Of a DNA stretch of 64,000 nucleotides, positions 1 through 7,741 are shown in pieces. The stretch covers positions 1,669,564-1,733,563 of the forward strand of contig NZ_LMJE01000001.1 of NCBI RefSeq assembly GCF_001429245.1, written 5' to 3'. Position 1 is the first letter of the stretch, and the number at the start of each line of letters is the position of its first letter. Made by a program: the position numbers and the translations under genes. The notes under the pieces are model-generated. The model did not search any database. It saw only the letters and a list, made by a program, of their open reading frames with translations, and was not told where the DNA came from. The stretch comes from Rhizobium sp. Root274 (GTDB lineage: Bacteria; Pseudomonadota; Alphaproteobacteria; Rhizobiales; Rhizobiaceae).

Positions 1-483
1 CTGCACATGATGGCGGGCATCGCCCAGGCGCGCGATGCGGCTGCCAGCAATACCTATCGGGAGAACCTGAAGCGGGCGACCGACCTGACGGACAAGGCTG
101 GTCTAGGCTTGGTGATTGAACCGATCAATGGCCGCGACATGCCGGGTTACTTCCTCGATGACTTCGACCGCGCAATCGCGTTTATCGCGGAGGTCGATGC
201 CCCTCATGTGCAACTGCAATTCGACATCTACCACCGGCAGATCCTCCATGGCGACGTGATCATGGCCTTGAGGCGCCTCGCCCCGCTGATCGGTCACATC
301 CAGACGGCTTCGGTTCCGGAGCGGCACGAGCCGATGACCGGAGAACTCGACGACCGACGCATCTTCGCCGAGATCGATGCCATCGGCTATCAAGGCTACG
401 TGGGATGCGAGTATCGGCCGGCAGGTATCACGCAAGAAGGCCTCGGCTGGATGGCGAAGATTTCGGGTCCTACAGCCGGCTGA
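1..483 (+). CDS. Hydroxypyruvate isomerase family protein (5' end missing)
   Basis: The gene enters from the left edge; 160 C-terminal residues are visible, so the true start lies outside the window. The protein is a TIM-barrel sugar isomerase of the Hyi/OtnI group. Visible family signatures are EPINGRDMPGYFL (metal-binding Glu), the FDIYHRQ segment followed by GD, the GHIQTASVPERHEP stretch with the metal/substrate histidines, and GCEYRPAG near the end. Members interconvert hydroxypyruvate and tartronate semialdehyde, or 2-oxo-tetronates, in the cytoplasm. The sequence cannot separate these two activities, and the upstream neighbours that would help are not in the window. Confidence 0.8.
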   Translation: MHMMAGIAQARDAAASNTYRENLKRATDLTDKAGLGLVIEPINGRDMPGYFLDDFDRAIAFIAEVDAPHVQLQFDIYHRQILHGDVIMALRRLAPLIGHIQTASVPERHEPMTGELDDRRIFAEIDAIGYQGYVGCEYRPAGITQEGLGWMAKISGPTAG

Positions 484-602
484 CAGGCCTCCGGTACACA
501 GCGTCGCGATGCCGCATCCTCAACTGACCTGTTTTTCTGATCCGAGGCACAGGTGGTGGCGTACTCGCTGTTGTATTCTTTAACTGCCCGACGGGATGAT
601 CC

Positions 603-1811
603 GTGGCTACTCCGCAACTCCGCTCAGGACCGACTTACGCTCCTCTCACCCGGGAGGCGGCATTGGCGCGGCTGCGGGAGTTCGCACCCAAGGCGGGCAC
701 GCACTACGCCCGGCTGCGAAACCTGGATCTGGGTCCGGGCCGGCATCAGCATGTGTCAGGCCTGTCGCCTGCGCTGCGAAGGCGGCTGATCAGCGAGCAG
801 GAAGTCGTCTCGGCCGTCGTGGACGAACAGGGACTGGACGCCGGCGAAAAGTTCATCAGCGAGGTCTTTTGGCGCACCTATTGGAAAGGGTGGCTCGAAC
901 AACGGCCTTCGGTTTGGGCTGGCTATTTGCGGGCCGTGGATCACGAAAAGCAATGGCTCGACCACGATCGCGATCGGGCAACGCGGTTTTCTCAGGCTGT
1001 TGAGGGGCGTAGCGGCATCGACTGTTTCGACGCCTGGGCTGCCGAGTTGAATGAAACCGGTTATCTGCACAACTGGGCGCGCATGCAGTTCGCCTCCATC
1101 TGGATCTTTACGCTCGGCCTGCCGTGGGAACTGGGCGCCGCCCACATGTTCTCGCGCCTTATCGATGCAGATCCAGCCTCCAACACCCTCTCCTGGCGCT
1201 GGGTTGCGGGGCTTCACACCAAGGGCAAGGCCTATCTTGCCGACGGCGAGCGCATTCGGGCCATGACGCAGGGCCGCTTTTCACCGCAGGGGCTTGCAAG
1301 GCGAGCCCTTATCCCCGCCGACAGTATCGACAGTCCCGAAGCATCTGCACCACGCCCGGCTGTGCCTCTGCAGAAAGGGGTGTCGAGCCTGCTGCTGCTG
1401 ACTGCTGAGGATCTGTCGCTGGAAACCTTGCCGCAAATTGGCGCCTTGTCGATCGACGCGCTCGCGGTGCTCCCAGGTGACAGCGAGGCAGACGCGGTGG
1501 CGCTTGCCGACGCACTGGCGCGTGCCCGTCAGAGATGGCCAGATACACAGGTGCTCGGCCCCTTCGGTGTCTCCGATCTACGATTGGCAAGAACTGTCGG
1601 ATTCCGGCAGATCGTGACCGGCTTTGCCCCTGTCGGGCCGATTGCTGACAGGTTGTCGGCGCTCAAGGTTGACGCCGAGCGTGAAGGTTTGGCCCTCACC
1701 GAATATCAACGATCCTGGGACGTTGACGCTTGGCCATATTGCGGGAAGGGCTTCTTTCCTCTCAAGGAGAAGATCCCGATGCTGATGTCTCTCAATGGAG
1801 ACCAGAGATGA
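603..1811 (+). CDS. Photolyase/cryptochrome-like FAD protein with permuted domain order
   Basis: 402 aa from a GTG start preceded by GGGA; no in-frame ATG gives a better start. Residues about 45-220 carry the photolyase FAD-domain signatures: LSPAL (54-58), EVFWRTYW (87-94), NWARMQFAS (157-165), DADPASN (188-194) and WRWVAG (198-203). Normal photolyases begin with an alpha/beta antenna domain, but here the FAD domain is N-terminal. A second alpha/beta region follows at about 260-395; TAEDLSLETLP (267-277) and KGFFPLKEKIP (382-392) resemble the beginning and end of the usual N-terminal antenna domain. I infer a circular permutation. The RIFNP-type end of the FAD domain is replaced by a divergent segment, so DNA repair activity is uncertain. 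The stop overlaps the next gene by ATGA. Confidence 0.8.
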   Translation: MATPQLRSGPTYAPLTREAALARLREFAPKAGTHYARLRNLDLGPGRHQHVSGLSPALRRRLISEQEVVSAVVDEQGLDAGEKFISEVFWRTYWKGWLEQRPSVWAGYLRAVDHEKQWLDHDRDRATRFSQAVEGRSGIDCFDAWAAELNETGYLHNWARMQFASIWIFTLGLPWELGAAHMFSRLIDADPASNTLSWRWVAGLHTKGKAYLADGERIRAMTQGRFSPQGLARRALIPADSIDSPEASAPRPAVPLQKGVSSLLLLTAEDLSLETLPQIGALSIDALAVLPGDSEADAVALADALARARQRWPDTQVLGPFGVSDLRLARTVGFRQIVTGFAPVGPIADRLSALKVDAEREGLALTEYQRSWDVDAWPYCGKGFFPLKEKIPMLMSLNGDQR

Positions 1812-2155
1812 ACGAGCGCGTCACGATCTGGTTCGACAGCGGATGTCCACTGTGCCAACGCGAAATCGCGCTGATGCGAAGGCTCGATCGGCGCGGGGCT
1901 ATCCTCTTCGTCGATGCTTGCAATCCGGACACCGACTGCCCGATCGACCGGGGGCAAATCCTGTCTCGCTTTCATGCCCTCGAAGACGGCCGATTGCTTT
2001 CAGGAGCGGCGGCCTTTGCCGCAATGTGGCGGACTATACCCATCTTGCGTCCGCTCGGTCTGCTCGCCGGCTGGCCGCCGGCCACCCCGCTGTTCGAACG
2101 AGCCTATCAAGCGTTTCTGCGATTTCGGCCCCGGCTTCAACGGTGGTTGCGATGA
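1808..2155 (+). CDS. DCC family thiol-disulfide oxidoreductase-like protein (DUF393)
   Basis: 115 aa. The N-terminal WFDSGCPLCQ motif (Asp10, Cys13, Cys16) is the D-x-x-C-P-x-C signature of the DCC (DUF393) family, a thioredoxin-like group predicted to do thiol-disulfide chemistry; biochemical roles are poorly known. The rest of the protein is short, hydrophobic and basic, with no clear membrane helix. ATG at 1808 overlaps the stop of the FAD protein, and its own stop overlaps the ATG of the kinase gene. All three products are therefore probably made together. Function beyond family membership is not recognisable. Confidence 0.85.
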   Translation: MNERVTIWFDSGCPLCQREIALMRRLDRRGAILFVDACNPDTDCPIDRGQILSRFHALEDGRLLSGAAAFAAMWRTIPILRPLGLLAGWPPATPLFERAYQAFLRFRPRLQRWLR

Positions 2156-3465
2156 GCGACCGCTTTCGCCCGGTGCCCCAGGGCCGTCTCGCCCGTCTCG
2201 CAGCCTTCGGCCAGATTGCTGGGGGCGTCGCAACCGGCGTGGTTGGCGAAGGGCTCAGGCGGCTGGCGCAAGGGGAGAGGCCGCAGCTTGCCGATCTGCT
2301 CCTGACGCCGTCGAACGCCTTGCGGGTGACGGACCAGCTGTCTCGGCTCAGGGGTGCTGCCATGAAGCTGGGCCAGATGATCTCCCTGGACGCTGGCGAC
2401 ATGCTTCCAGCAGAACTCACCACGATCCTCGCGCAGCTGCGCGATGGCGCCCATGTCATGCCGCCGCAGCAGCTGGCAGGCACCCTGGCAAACGCATGGG
2501 GCGCAGACTGGCGCCGACATTTTGTCCGCTTTGACACGAAGCCGATAGCGGCAGCCTCGATCGGACAGGTGCACCGAGCGCGACTTCCTTCAGGTCGGGA
2601 GCTTGCGATCAAGGTACAGTATCCCGGGATTGCCGCGAGCATCAACGCCGATGTCGACAATGTCGCCACCTTGCTGCGCATGTCCGGACTGTTGCCGGCA
2701 GGGCTTGATGTGCGTCCGCTTCTTGCCGAGGCAAAACGGCAACTCCATGAGGAAGCCGATTACCTGCGGGAGGCTGAGGAGATGCGGCGCTTCCGCGCTC
2801 TCTTGTCGAGCAACGACCGCCTTCTGGTGCCGGAACCTGTCGACGAGCTGCTGCGACCAACCGTGCTGCCAATGGACTACATCGCCGGCGAACCGATCGA
2901 GACCCTGGAGCAGGCTTCGCCGGAGCGACGCGGAAGCATAGGACAAGAGCTGCTTGACCTGGTGCTGCGGGAACTGTTCGAATTTGGTCTGATGCAGACC
3001 GACCCGAACTTTGCGAATTTTCGCTGGCAACCCGACACAGGCCGTCTCGTTCTGCTCGACTTCGGAGCCGCCAGACCCGTCTCTACCGCGACGTCGGATG
3101 CCTATCGCAGGCTGTTGCGCGCTGCCCTTTCGCAAGATGTCGATGCTGTCCTCCACGCTCTTTCGTCCATGGGCTTCCTGTCGGCTGCGCAGATGGAGCG
3201 TCATGGAAGAACGCTAAGGGTCATGGCGCAGATCGGGCTGAAACATTTGCACGCGAGGCCCGACGGGTTGCTCGATTTTGCCGATCGCAGTCTCATTCCT
3301 GTGCTGCGCGCGCATACGGCGCCGATCGCCGCCGACCGACAGAGCTTTGATCTTCCGCCGGCGGAAATGCTGTTTGTTCAGCGCAAGATCAGCGGCATGG
3401 CCCTGCTTCTCATGCGGCTCCAGATGCAGCTGCCGCTTGTTGAGACGCTCACACGCCACGCATAG
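2152..3465 (+). CDS. ABC1/UbiB atypical kinase, COQ8/ADCK3-like
   Basis: 437 aa. It has the family-specific KxGQ motif (KLGQ, 72-75), the alanine-rich nucleotide loop AAASIGQVH (133-141), an invariant Lys at 154, the ExD element (201-203), the catalytic loop QTDPNFANF (282-290) and the DFG-like LLDFGA (301-306). The QTDPN..NF loop and the SIGQVH spelling resemble eukaryotic COQ8/ADCK3 more than Escherichia coli UbiB, which has a HADPHPGN loop. COQ8-type proteins support ubiquinone biosynthesis through ATPase activity. No C-terminal membrane anchor like that of UbiB is evident. It is the third gene of the operon, starting inside the stop of the DCC gene, so a redox or quinone-linked role for the whole operon is plausible but inferred. 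Confidence 0.85.
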   Translation: MSDRFRPVPQGRLARLAAFGQIAGGVATGVVGEGLRRLAQGERPQLADLLLTPSNALRVTDQLSRLRGAAMKLGQMISLDAGDMLPAELTTILAQLRDGAHVMPPQQLAGTLANAWGADWRRHFVRFDTKPIAAASIGQVHRARLPSGRELAIKVQYPGIAASINADVDNVATLLRMSGLLPAGLDVRPLLAEAKRQLHEEADYLREAEEMRRFRALLSSNDRLLVPEPVDELLRPTVLPMDYIAGEPIETLEQASPERRGSIGQELLDLVLRELFEFGLMQTDPNFANFRWQPDTGRLVLLDFGAARPVSTATSDAYRRLLRAALSQDVDAVLHALSSMGFLSAAQMERHGRTLRVMAQIGLKHLHARPDGLLDFADRSLIPVLRAHTAPIAADRQSFDLPPAEMLFVQRKISGMALLLMRLQMQLPLVETLTRHA

Positions 3466-3528
3466 CCAGGACGTCAACAGACAGACCGGGCTGGCGCTGG
3501 TGTGAAGACACAAAGATATTGAAGAAGG

Positions 3529-3618
3529 TGGCGGACAGGGTGGGATTCGAACCCACGGTACGCTTTCACGCACACACGCGTTCCAGGCGTGCGCCTTAAA
3601 CCACTCGGCCACCTGTCC
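3529..3618 (-). tRNA. tRNA-Ser (anticodon GGA)
   Basis: Read on the minus strand, the 90-nt gene has a 7-bp acceptor stem (GGACAGG with CCTGTCC), a D-arm GTGGCCGAGTGG and an anticodon stem CACGC/GCGTG around loop CTGGAAC (anticodon GGA). It also has a long class II variable arm and the T-loop GGTTCGAATCC. The discriminator is G and the CCA end is encoded (3529-3531). It decodes UCC/UCU. It lies downstream of the kinase gene in the opposite orientation. Confidence 0.97.
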
Positions 3619-3660
3619 AGGGGGATCGCGGGGCAAACCACCGCGGTTGGTCGGGCGCGA

Positions 3661-3688
3661 TATATACCCATGAAATCCGACTGATCAA
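3661..3688 (-). promoter_or_regulatory. Predicted sigma-70-type promoter of tRNA-Ser
   Basis: On the minus strand TTGATC (3683-3688) and TATATA (3661-3666) are spaced 16 bp, and the -10 lies about 43 bp from the tRNA 5' end. Position and spacing fit a tRNA promoter; the transcription start is inferred. Confidence 0.5.
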
Positions 3689-3705
3689 CCTAAATCTCGC
3701 ATTAT

Positions 3706-3734
3706 TTTGACATCGGCTGTCAAATCCCTATCTA
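3706..3734 (+). promoter_or_regulatory. Promoter overlapped by a perfect 7+7 bp inverted repeat
   Basis: TTGACA (3707-3712) and TATCTA (3729-3734) with a 16-bp spacer form a near-consensus plus-strand promoter about 58 bp upstream of the small membrane protein gene. The -35 box lies within a perfect dyad, TTTGACA (3706-3712) and TGTCAAA (3718-3724) around TCGGC. A repressor bound there would block RNA polymerase. The regulator is unknown and none is encoded next door. Confidence 0.5.
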
Positions 3735-3791
3735 TAGTCCCGGACGGCAGTGGGGTTGGAGACTGCCGTTCGTGTTCAGCCGGGGATGTGT

Positions 3792-4112
3792 ATGGTGCGG
3801 CTTGCGTTCAGAATGTTGAGTTTGCTGTTTCTTTGCGTCGGAACCATCGCTGCGGCGGTGGATGCGATTGCATCAGTTTCGGCCTCCCGCGTGATCCTGA
3901 CGCCGCTCGCGTCGATCTGGAATGATGTCAGCCCAGGCTCGCTGCTGAAACTGCAGAGCATGCTGGAAATGCGTTTCGGGCCTGCGGCCTGGTCGGCGGT
4001 CCAGGATATGCTCTTGCCACAGCCGGGCTTCGTAGTGCTGTTCGCACTGTCGCTGGTCTTCTGGATGGTCGGATACAAGAAGCCCTCGCTGGCCGGCCGT
4101 TTCGCCGCCTGA
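3792..4112 (+). CDS. Small two-helix membrane protein of unknown function
   Basis: 106 aa from ATG 3792, chosen because GGGG (3782-3785) lies about 6 bp upstream; a further upstream GTG or ATG is possible. An N-terminal hydrophobic segment (about residues 5-25) could be a signal anchor. A second helix ([15 protein letters not shown]) lies near the C-terminus and is followed by the basic tail KKPSLAGRF. The middle third is amphipathic and probably periplasmic. I do not recognise a functional family; such proteins are widespread as conserved hypotheticals in rhizobia. It has its own strong promoter and is followed after 124 bp by msrA. Confidence 0.7.
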   Translation: MVRLAFRMLSLLFLCVGTIAAAVDAIASVSASRVILTPLASIWNDVSPGSLLKLQSMLEMRFGPAAWSAVQDMLLPQPGFVVLFALSLVFWMVGYKKPSLAGRFAA

Positions 4113-4236
4113 GCCGAGCGGAAATCACCGCCGGCCGCCTTCATCTAACGGGTCCGCGTCAAACCGATCGCGGTTGCCTTTGCCTGCGACCAAGTTGCGG
4201 CAGCGGACTACTTTACCTCTCAGAAGGAGTATCGAG

Positions 4237-4896
4237 ATGTTCCTGATCGACATGTTCAACAAGAAAACCGTGATGCCGACGGCGGAAAACGCCCTTCCGG
4301 GCCGTTCCCAACCGCTCGCCACGGCAGAAACGCATTTCGTCTCTGGCTTACCGCTCAAGGGCCCGTATCCGGAGCAGATGCAGACGATCTATCTAGGAAT
4401 GGGCTGTTTCTGGGGCGCCGAGCGGCTTCTCTGGCAGACACCGGGGGTCTATGTGACCGCTGCCGGTTATCAGGGCGGCATCACTCCCAATCCGACCTAT
4501 CAGGAAACCGTGACCGGCCTCACCGGTCATACGGAAGTGGTCAAGGTGGTCTATGATCCCGCCAAGATCAGCCTGGAGGCGCTTCTCAAGATCTTCTTCG
4601 AGGCGCATGATCCGACCCAGGGCATGCGCCAGGGGAACGATATCGGCACCACCTACAGGTCGGCCATCTATGTCGAGACGGAGGAAGACATGGCACTGGC
4701 GATCAGGGTGCGCGACGCGTTCCAGGAAGCCTTGGTGAAGGCCGGGCATAACAGCCGGGTGACGACTGAAATTGCCCATGCCGGCCCGTTCTACTATGCC
4801 GAGGATTATCACCAGCAGTATCTTGCCAAGAATCCGAATGGCTATTGCGGACTTCGCGGAACCGGCGTGTCCTGCCCGATCTCCCCCGCGGCCTGA
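4237..4896 (+). CDS. msrA: Peptide-methionine (S)-S-oxide reductase MsrA
   Basis: 219 aa. MsrA reduces methionine-S-sulfoxide in proteins in the cytoplasm. The catalytic motif GCFWGAE (56-62, nucleophile Cys57) is present, with the GYxGG and HTE(V)V elements following. The C-terminal segment has Cys204 and Cys213, which fit the resolving and recycling cysteines of the thioredoxin-dependent class. The start is ATG 4237 after AGAAGGAG (4222-4229). About 50 residues precede the core, a common N-terminal extension in rhizobial MsrA. Confidence 0.95.
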   Translation: MFLIDMFNKKTVMPTAENALPGRSQPLATAETHFVSGLPLKGPYPEQMQTIYLGMGCFWGAERLLWQTPGVYVTAAGYQGGITPNPTYQETVTGLTGHTEVVKVVYDPAKISLEALLKIFFEAHDPTQGMRQGNDIGTTYRSAIYVETEEDMALAIRVRDAFQEALVKAGHNSRVTTEIAHAGPFYYAEDYHQQYLAKNPNGYCGLRGTGVSCPISPAA

Positions 4897-4945
4897 CGCG
4901 TGCTGCCCAAAGCGGCGGCACAAATCCCTTTGATCTGACTAGATT

Positions 4946-5017
4946 TTCACACCCGGCGCTGAATTTTCGGCACGGGTGTGAATCTTTACCAGATGAAAAA
5001 AATCTGGTGAATTTTCG
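4946..5017 (+). promoter_or_regulatory. Structured leader/operator candidate upstream of the nucleoside transporter
   Basis: The 256-bp gap before the binding-protein gene holds two inverted repeats. TTCACACCCG (4946-4955) pairs with CGGGTGTGAA (4973-4982), and ACCAGAT (4988-4994) pairs with ATCTGGT (5002-5008) around GAAAAAA. The 9-mer GAATTTTCG occurs at 4961-4969 inside the first loop and again at 5009-5017, directly after the second hairpin. This could be a pair of repressor sites or a leader RNA. It matches no riboswitch class I can name. Confidence 0.45.
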
Positions 5018-5152
5018 TACAAGCCATGCAAGGATGCAGGCCAGCCAGGACCTCTGGAAAAGGGGAGCGGCGGTTCCGCAGACATGTCTTTCTTCACGGG
5101 AAGGCTTGCGGGAGGACCCAACAAGATCAATAGCAACAAACAGGGCTGCACA

Positions 5153-6145
5153 ATGAAGAAAACCCTCCTCAGTCTCTTTGCCTTGGCCGCGATGTCGGCA
5201 ACCGCGCTTGCGGCCGACGTCAAGCCGGCGCTGGTTTATGGCACGGGCGGCAAATTCGACAAGTCGTTCAACGAAGCCGCTTATGGTGGCGCCGAGAAGT
5301 TCAAGGCCGAAACCGGCATCGACTATCGTGATTTCGAACCGACCAGCGATACGCAGGGCGAGCAGGCAATCCGCAACTTCGCCTCCAAGGGCTTCAACCC
5401 GGTCGTCGCCGTGTCCTTCGCCTGGACTTCGGCCATTGAAAAGGTTGCTGCCGAATTCCCCGACACGCAGTTCGTGATCGTCGATTCCGTTGTCGACAAG
5501 CCGAACGTCCGCTCGGTCGTCTATAAGGAAGAAGAGGGTTCTTACCTCGTCGGCCTGCTTGCCGGCATGGCATCGACCAGCGGCAAGGTTGGTTTCGTCG
5601 GCGGCATGGACATTCCGCTGATCCGCAAGTTCGAATGCGGCTATGAGCAGGGCGCACGCGCTGCCAAGGCTGACATCGAGGTTCTGCAGAACATGATCGG
5701 CACCACCGGCGCTGCCTGGAACGACCCGGTTCGCGGCGGTGAACTGGCCAAGAACCAGCTCGACCAGGGCGCTGATGTGATCTACGCGGCAGCCGGTGCA
5801 TCGGGCCTCGGTGTTCTTCAGACGGCAGCCGACAACAAGAAGTTCTCGATCGGCGTCGATTCCAACCAGAACCACCTGCAGCCGGGCTCCGTCCTGACCT
5901 CTATGGTCAAGCGCGTCGATCTCGCCGTCTATAACGCCTATTCTGACGCGAAGAACGACAAGTTCACGCCTGGCCTTCTGGCTCTCGGCGTCAAAGAAGA
6001 CGGCGTCGGCTACGCGCTCGACGACAACAATGCCAAGCTTATCACCCCGGAAATGAAGGCTGCCGTTGAAAAGGCGAAGGCCGACATCATCGCAGGCACC
6101 GTCAAGGTGCACGACTACATGTCGGACAATTCCTGCCCGAAGTGA
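5153..6145 (+). CDS. BMP family nucleoside ABC transporter substrate-binding protein
   Basis: 330 aa with a Sec signal peptide (MKKTLL, hydrophobic core, cleavage after about Ala21). The body is a BmpA/PnrA-type periplasmic binding protein: YGTGGKFDKSFNE near the mature N-terminus, EGSYLVGLLAGM, GKVGFVGGMDIPLI and DVIYAAAGASGLG are family signatures, and IGVDSNQNHLQPG forms the hinge-proximal segment. Members bind purine or pyrimidine nucleosides. The downstream ATPase, permeases and nucleoside-degrading enzymes support nucleoside as ligand. An intrinsic terminator directly after the gene probably makes the binding protein more abundant than the membrane parts. Confidence 0.92.
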   Translation: MKKTLLSLFALAAMSATALAADVKPALVYGTGGKFDKSFNEAAYGGAEKFKAETGIDYRDFEPTSDTQGEQAIRNFASKGFNPVVAVSFAWTSAIEKVAAEFPDTQFVIVDSVVDKPNVRSVVYKEEEGSYLVGLLAGMASTSGKVGFVGGMDIPLIRKFECGYEQGARAAKADIEVLQNMIGTTGAAWNDPVRGGELAKNQLDQGADVIYAAAGASGLGVLQTAADNKKFSIGVDSNQNHLQPGSVLTSMVKRVDLAVYNAYSDAKNDKFTPGLLALGVKEDGVGYALDDNNAKLITPEMKAAVEKAKADIIAGTVKVHDYMSDNSCPK

Positions 6146-6155
6146 TCTGAAATCC

Positions 6156-6194
6156 GGGCGCAGGACGGCGATCAAGTCGTTCTGCGCCCTTTTT
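6156..6194 (+). terminator. Intrinsic terminator/attenuator inside the nucleoside operon
   Basis: GGGCGCAG (6156-6163) pairs with CTGCGCCC (6182-6189), extended by GACG/CGTT-type pairs, and is followed by a T5 run. It lies 10 bp after the binding-protein stop and 20 bp before the ATPase start. Partial readthrough would set subunit stoichiometry. Confidence 0.75.
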
Positions 6195-6213
6195 GTATGT
6201 CTGGGGGACCGGA

Positions 6214-7734
6214 ATGACTGCTACGAGCCAGGTACCGGCGATCGAACTGATCGGCATCGACAAGAAGTTCGGTGCGGTGCACGCCAATAAGAACATCAAC
6301 CTCACGGTCGCCAAAGGCTCCATTCACGGTATCATCGGTGAAAATGGCGCCGGCAAGTCGACGCTGATGTCGATCCTCTACGGCTTCTACCAGGCCGACC
6401 AGGGATCCATCCAGATCGCGGGCAAGCCGATCACCATCCGCGACAGCCAGGCGGCAATTACGGCCGGCATCGGCATGGTGCACCAGCATTTCATGCTGGT
6501 TGAAAATTTTACCGTGCTGGAAAACCTGATGCTCGGCGCCGAAGGCGGCGCGACATTGGCCAAGGGCGTCGACGCCGCCCGGGCAGCCCTCAAGAAGCTG
6601 GAAGAAGATTACGAGCTGGAAGTCGATCCCGACGCGGTGGTCGAGGAACTTCCCGTAGGCCTGCAGCAGCGCGTGGAAATCCTGAAGGCGCTGTATCGTG
6701 GCGCAGAGATCCTGATCCTTGACGAGCCGACTGGCGTTTTGACCCCGGCTGAAGCGGATCACCTGTTCAAGATCCTCGGCGTCCTGCGCGATCAGGGAAA
6801 GACCGTCATCCTGATCACCCACAAGCTACGCGAGATCATGGCGATCACCGATACGGTGTCGGTCATGCGGCGCGGCGAGATCGTGGCGACGCGCAAGACG
6901 GCCGAGACCACGGTCGAGGAACTGGCCGAGCTGATGGTTGGCCGCCGCGTGCTGCTGCATGTCGACAAAAAGCCTGCCAATCCAGGTGATATCTATCTCT
7001 CTGTGCGCAACCTGACGGTCAAGGACAGCCGTGGCGTCACCATGGTCGACAATGTCTCGTTCGACGTCAGATCCGGGGAGATTGTCGGCATTGCTGGCGT
7101 TGCCGGCAACGGGCAGAGCGAGTTGCTGGAAGCCATCACCGGCATCCGCAAGCCGACCTCCGGCGAGATCTGGATCGGCGGGCGGAACGTCGCCGGGCTT
7201 GACCCGGCAGAGCTTCGCGGCCTCGGCGTTGCGCATATCCCCGAAGACCGCCACCACATGGGCCTTGTGCTTGCCTTCGAGGAAAGCCAGAACGCGATCC
7301 TCGGCTATCATCGCGACGATCGATACGGGAAGGGCTTCTTTCTCGATCCGGAGGCGATCCGAAAGGCGGCCGTGGCGGAGATCGAGAAATACGACATCCG
7401 CCCACCCAACCCACGGCTCAAGACTGCGAACTTCTCCGGCGGCAACCAGCAAAAGATCGTGGTCGCCCGCGAAATCGAGCGGGATCCGAAGCTGCTGATC
7501 GTAGGGCAGCCTACCCGTGGCGTCGATATCGGAGCCATCGAGTTCATTCACAAGCGGATCGTCGAAACGCGTGACGCCGGCAAGGCCGTGCTGCTGGTTT
7601 CCGTCGAGCTCGACGAAATACGTTCGCTGTCCGACCGGATCCTGGTGATGTTCGCCGGCAAGGTGGTTGGCGAGAAGACACCGGACGCCGGTGAACAGAC
7701 ACTCGGCCTGATGATGGCCGGTATTGCCGCTTGA
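6214..7734 (+). CDS. Nucleoside ABC transporter ATP-binding protein (two fused NBDs)
   Basis: 506 aa, the double-ATPase layout of the sugar/nucleoside (CUT2-like, NupA/YufO) class. The N-terminal domain has Walker [10 protein letters not shown] (42-50), a signature region spelled [10 protein letters not shown] and Walker [13 protein letters not shown]. The C-terminal half has a degenerate Walker A (GVAGNGQSE), signature FSGGNQQK, and GQPTRGVD in place of the Walker B DEPT, as usual for this class, so only one canonical site is expected. ATG 6214 follows GGGGGACC. It energises nucleoside import through the two permeases encoded next. Confidence 0.92.
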   Translation: MTATSQVPAIELIGIDKKFGAVHANKNINLTVAKGSIHGIIGENGAGKSTLMSILYGFYQADQGSIQIAGKPITIRDSQAAITAGIGMVHQHFMLVENFTVLENLMLGAEGGATLAKGVDAARAALKKLEEDYELEVDPDAVVEELPVGLQQRVEILKALYRGAEILILDEPTGVLTPAEADHLFKILGVLRDQGKTVILITHKLREIMAITDTVSVMRRGEIVATRKTAETTVEELAELMVGRRVLLHVDKKPANPGDIYLSVRNLTVKDSRGVTMVDNVSFDVRSGEIVGIAGVAGNGQSELLEAITGIRKPTSGEIWIGGRNVAGLDPAELRGLGVAHIPEDRHHMGLVLAFEESQNAILGYHRDDRYGKGFFLDPEAIRKAAVAEIEKYDIRPPNPRLKTANFSGGNQQKIVVAREIERDPKLLIVGQPTRGVDIGAIEFIHKRIVETRDAGKAVLLVSVELDEIRSLSDRILVMFAGKVVGEKTPDAGEQTLGLMMAGIAA

Positions 7735-7741
7735 GGATTCG

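Noticed and set aside
4703-6175. Long minus-strand frame (490 codons) opposite msrA and the binding protein.
   Set aside because: It overlaps two well-supported genes and the structured leader; no domain visible.
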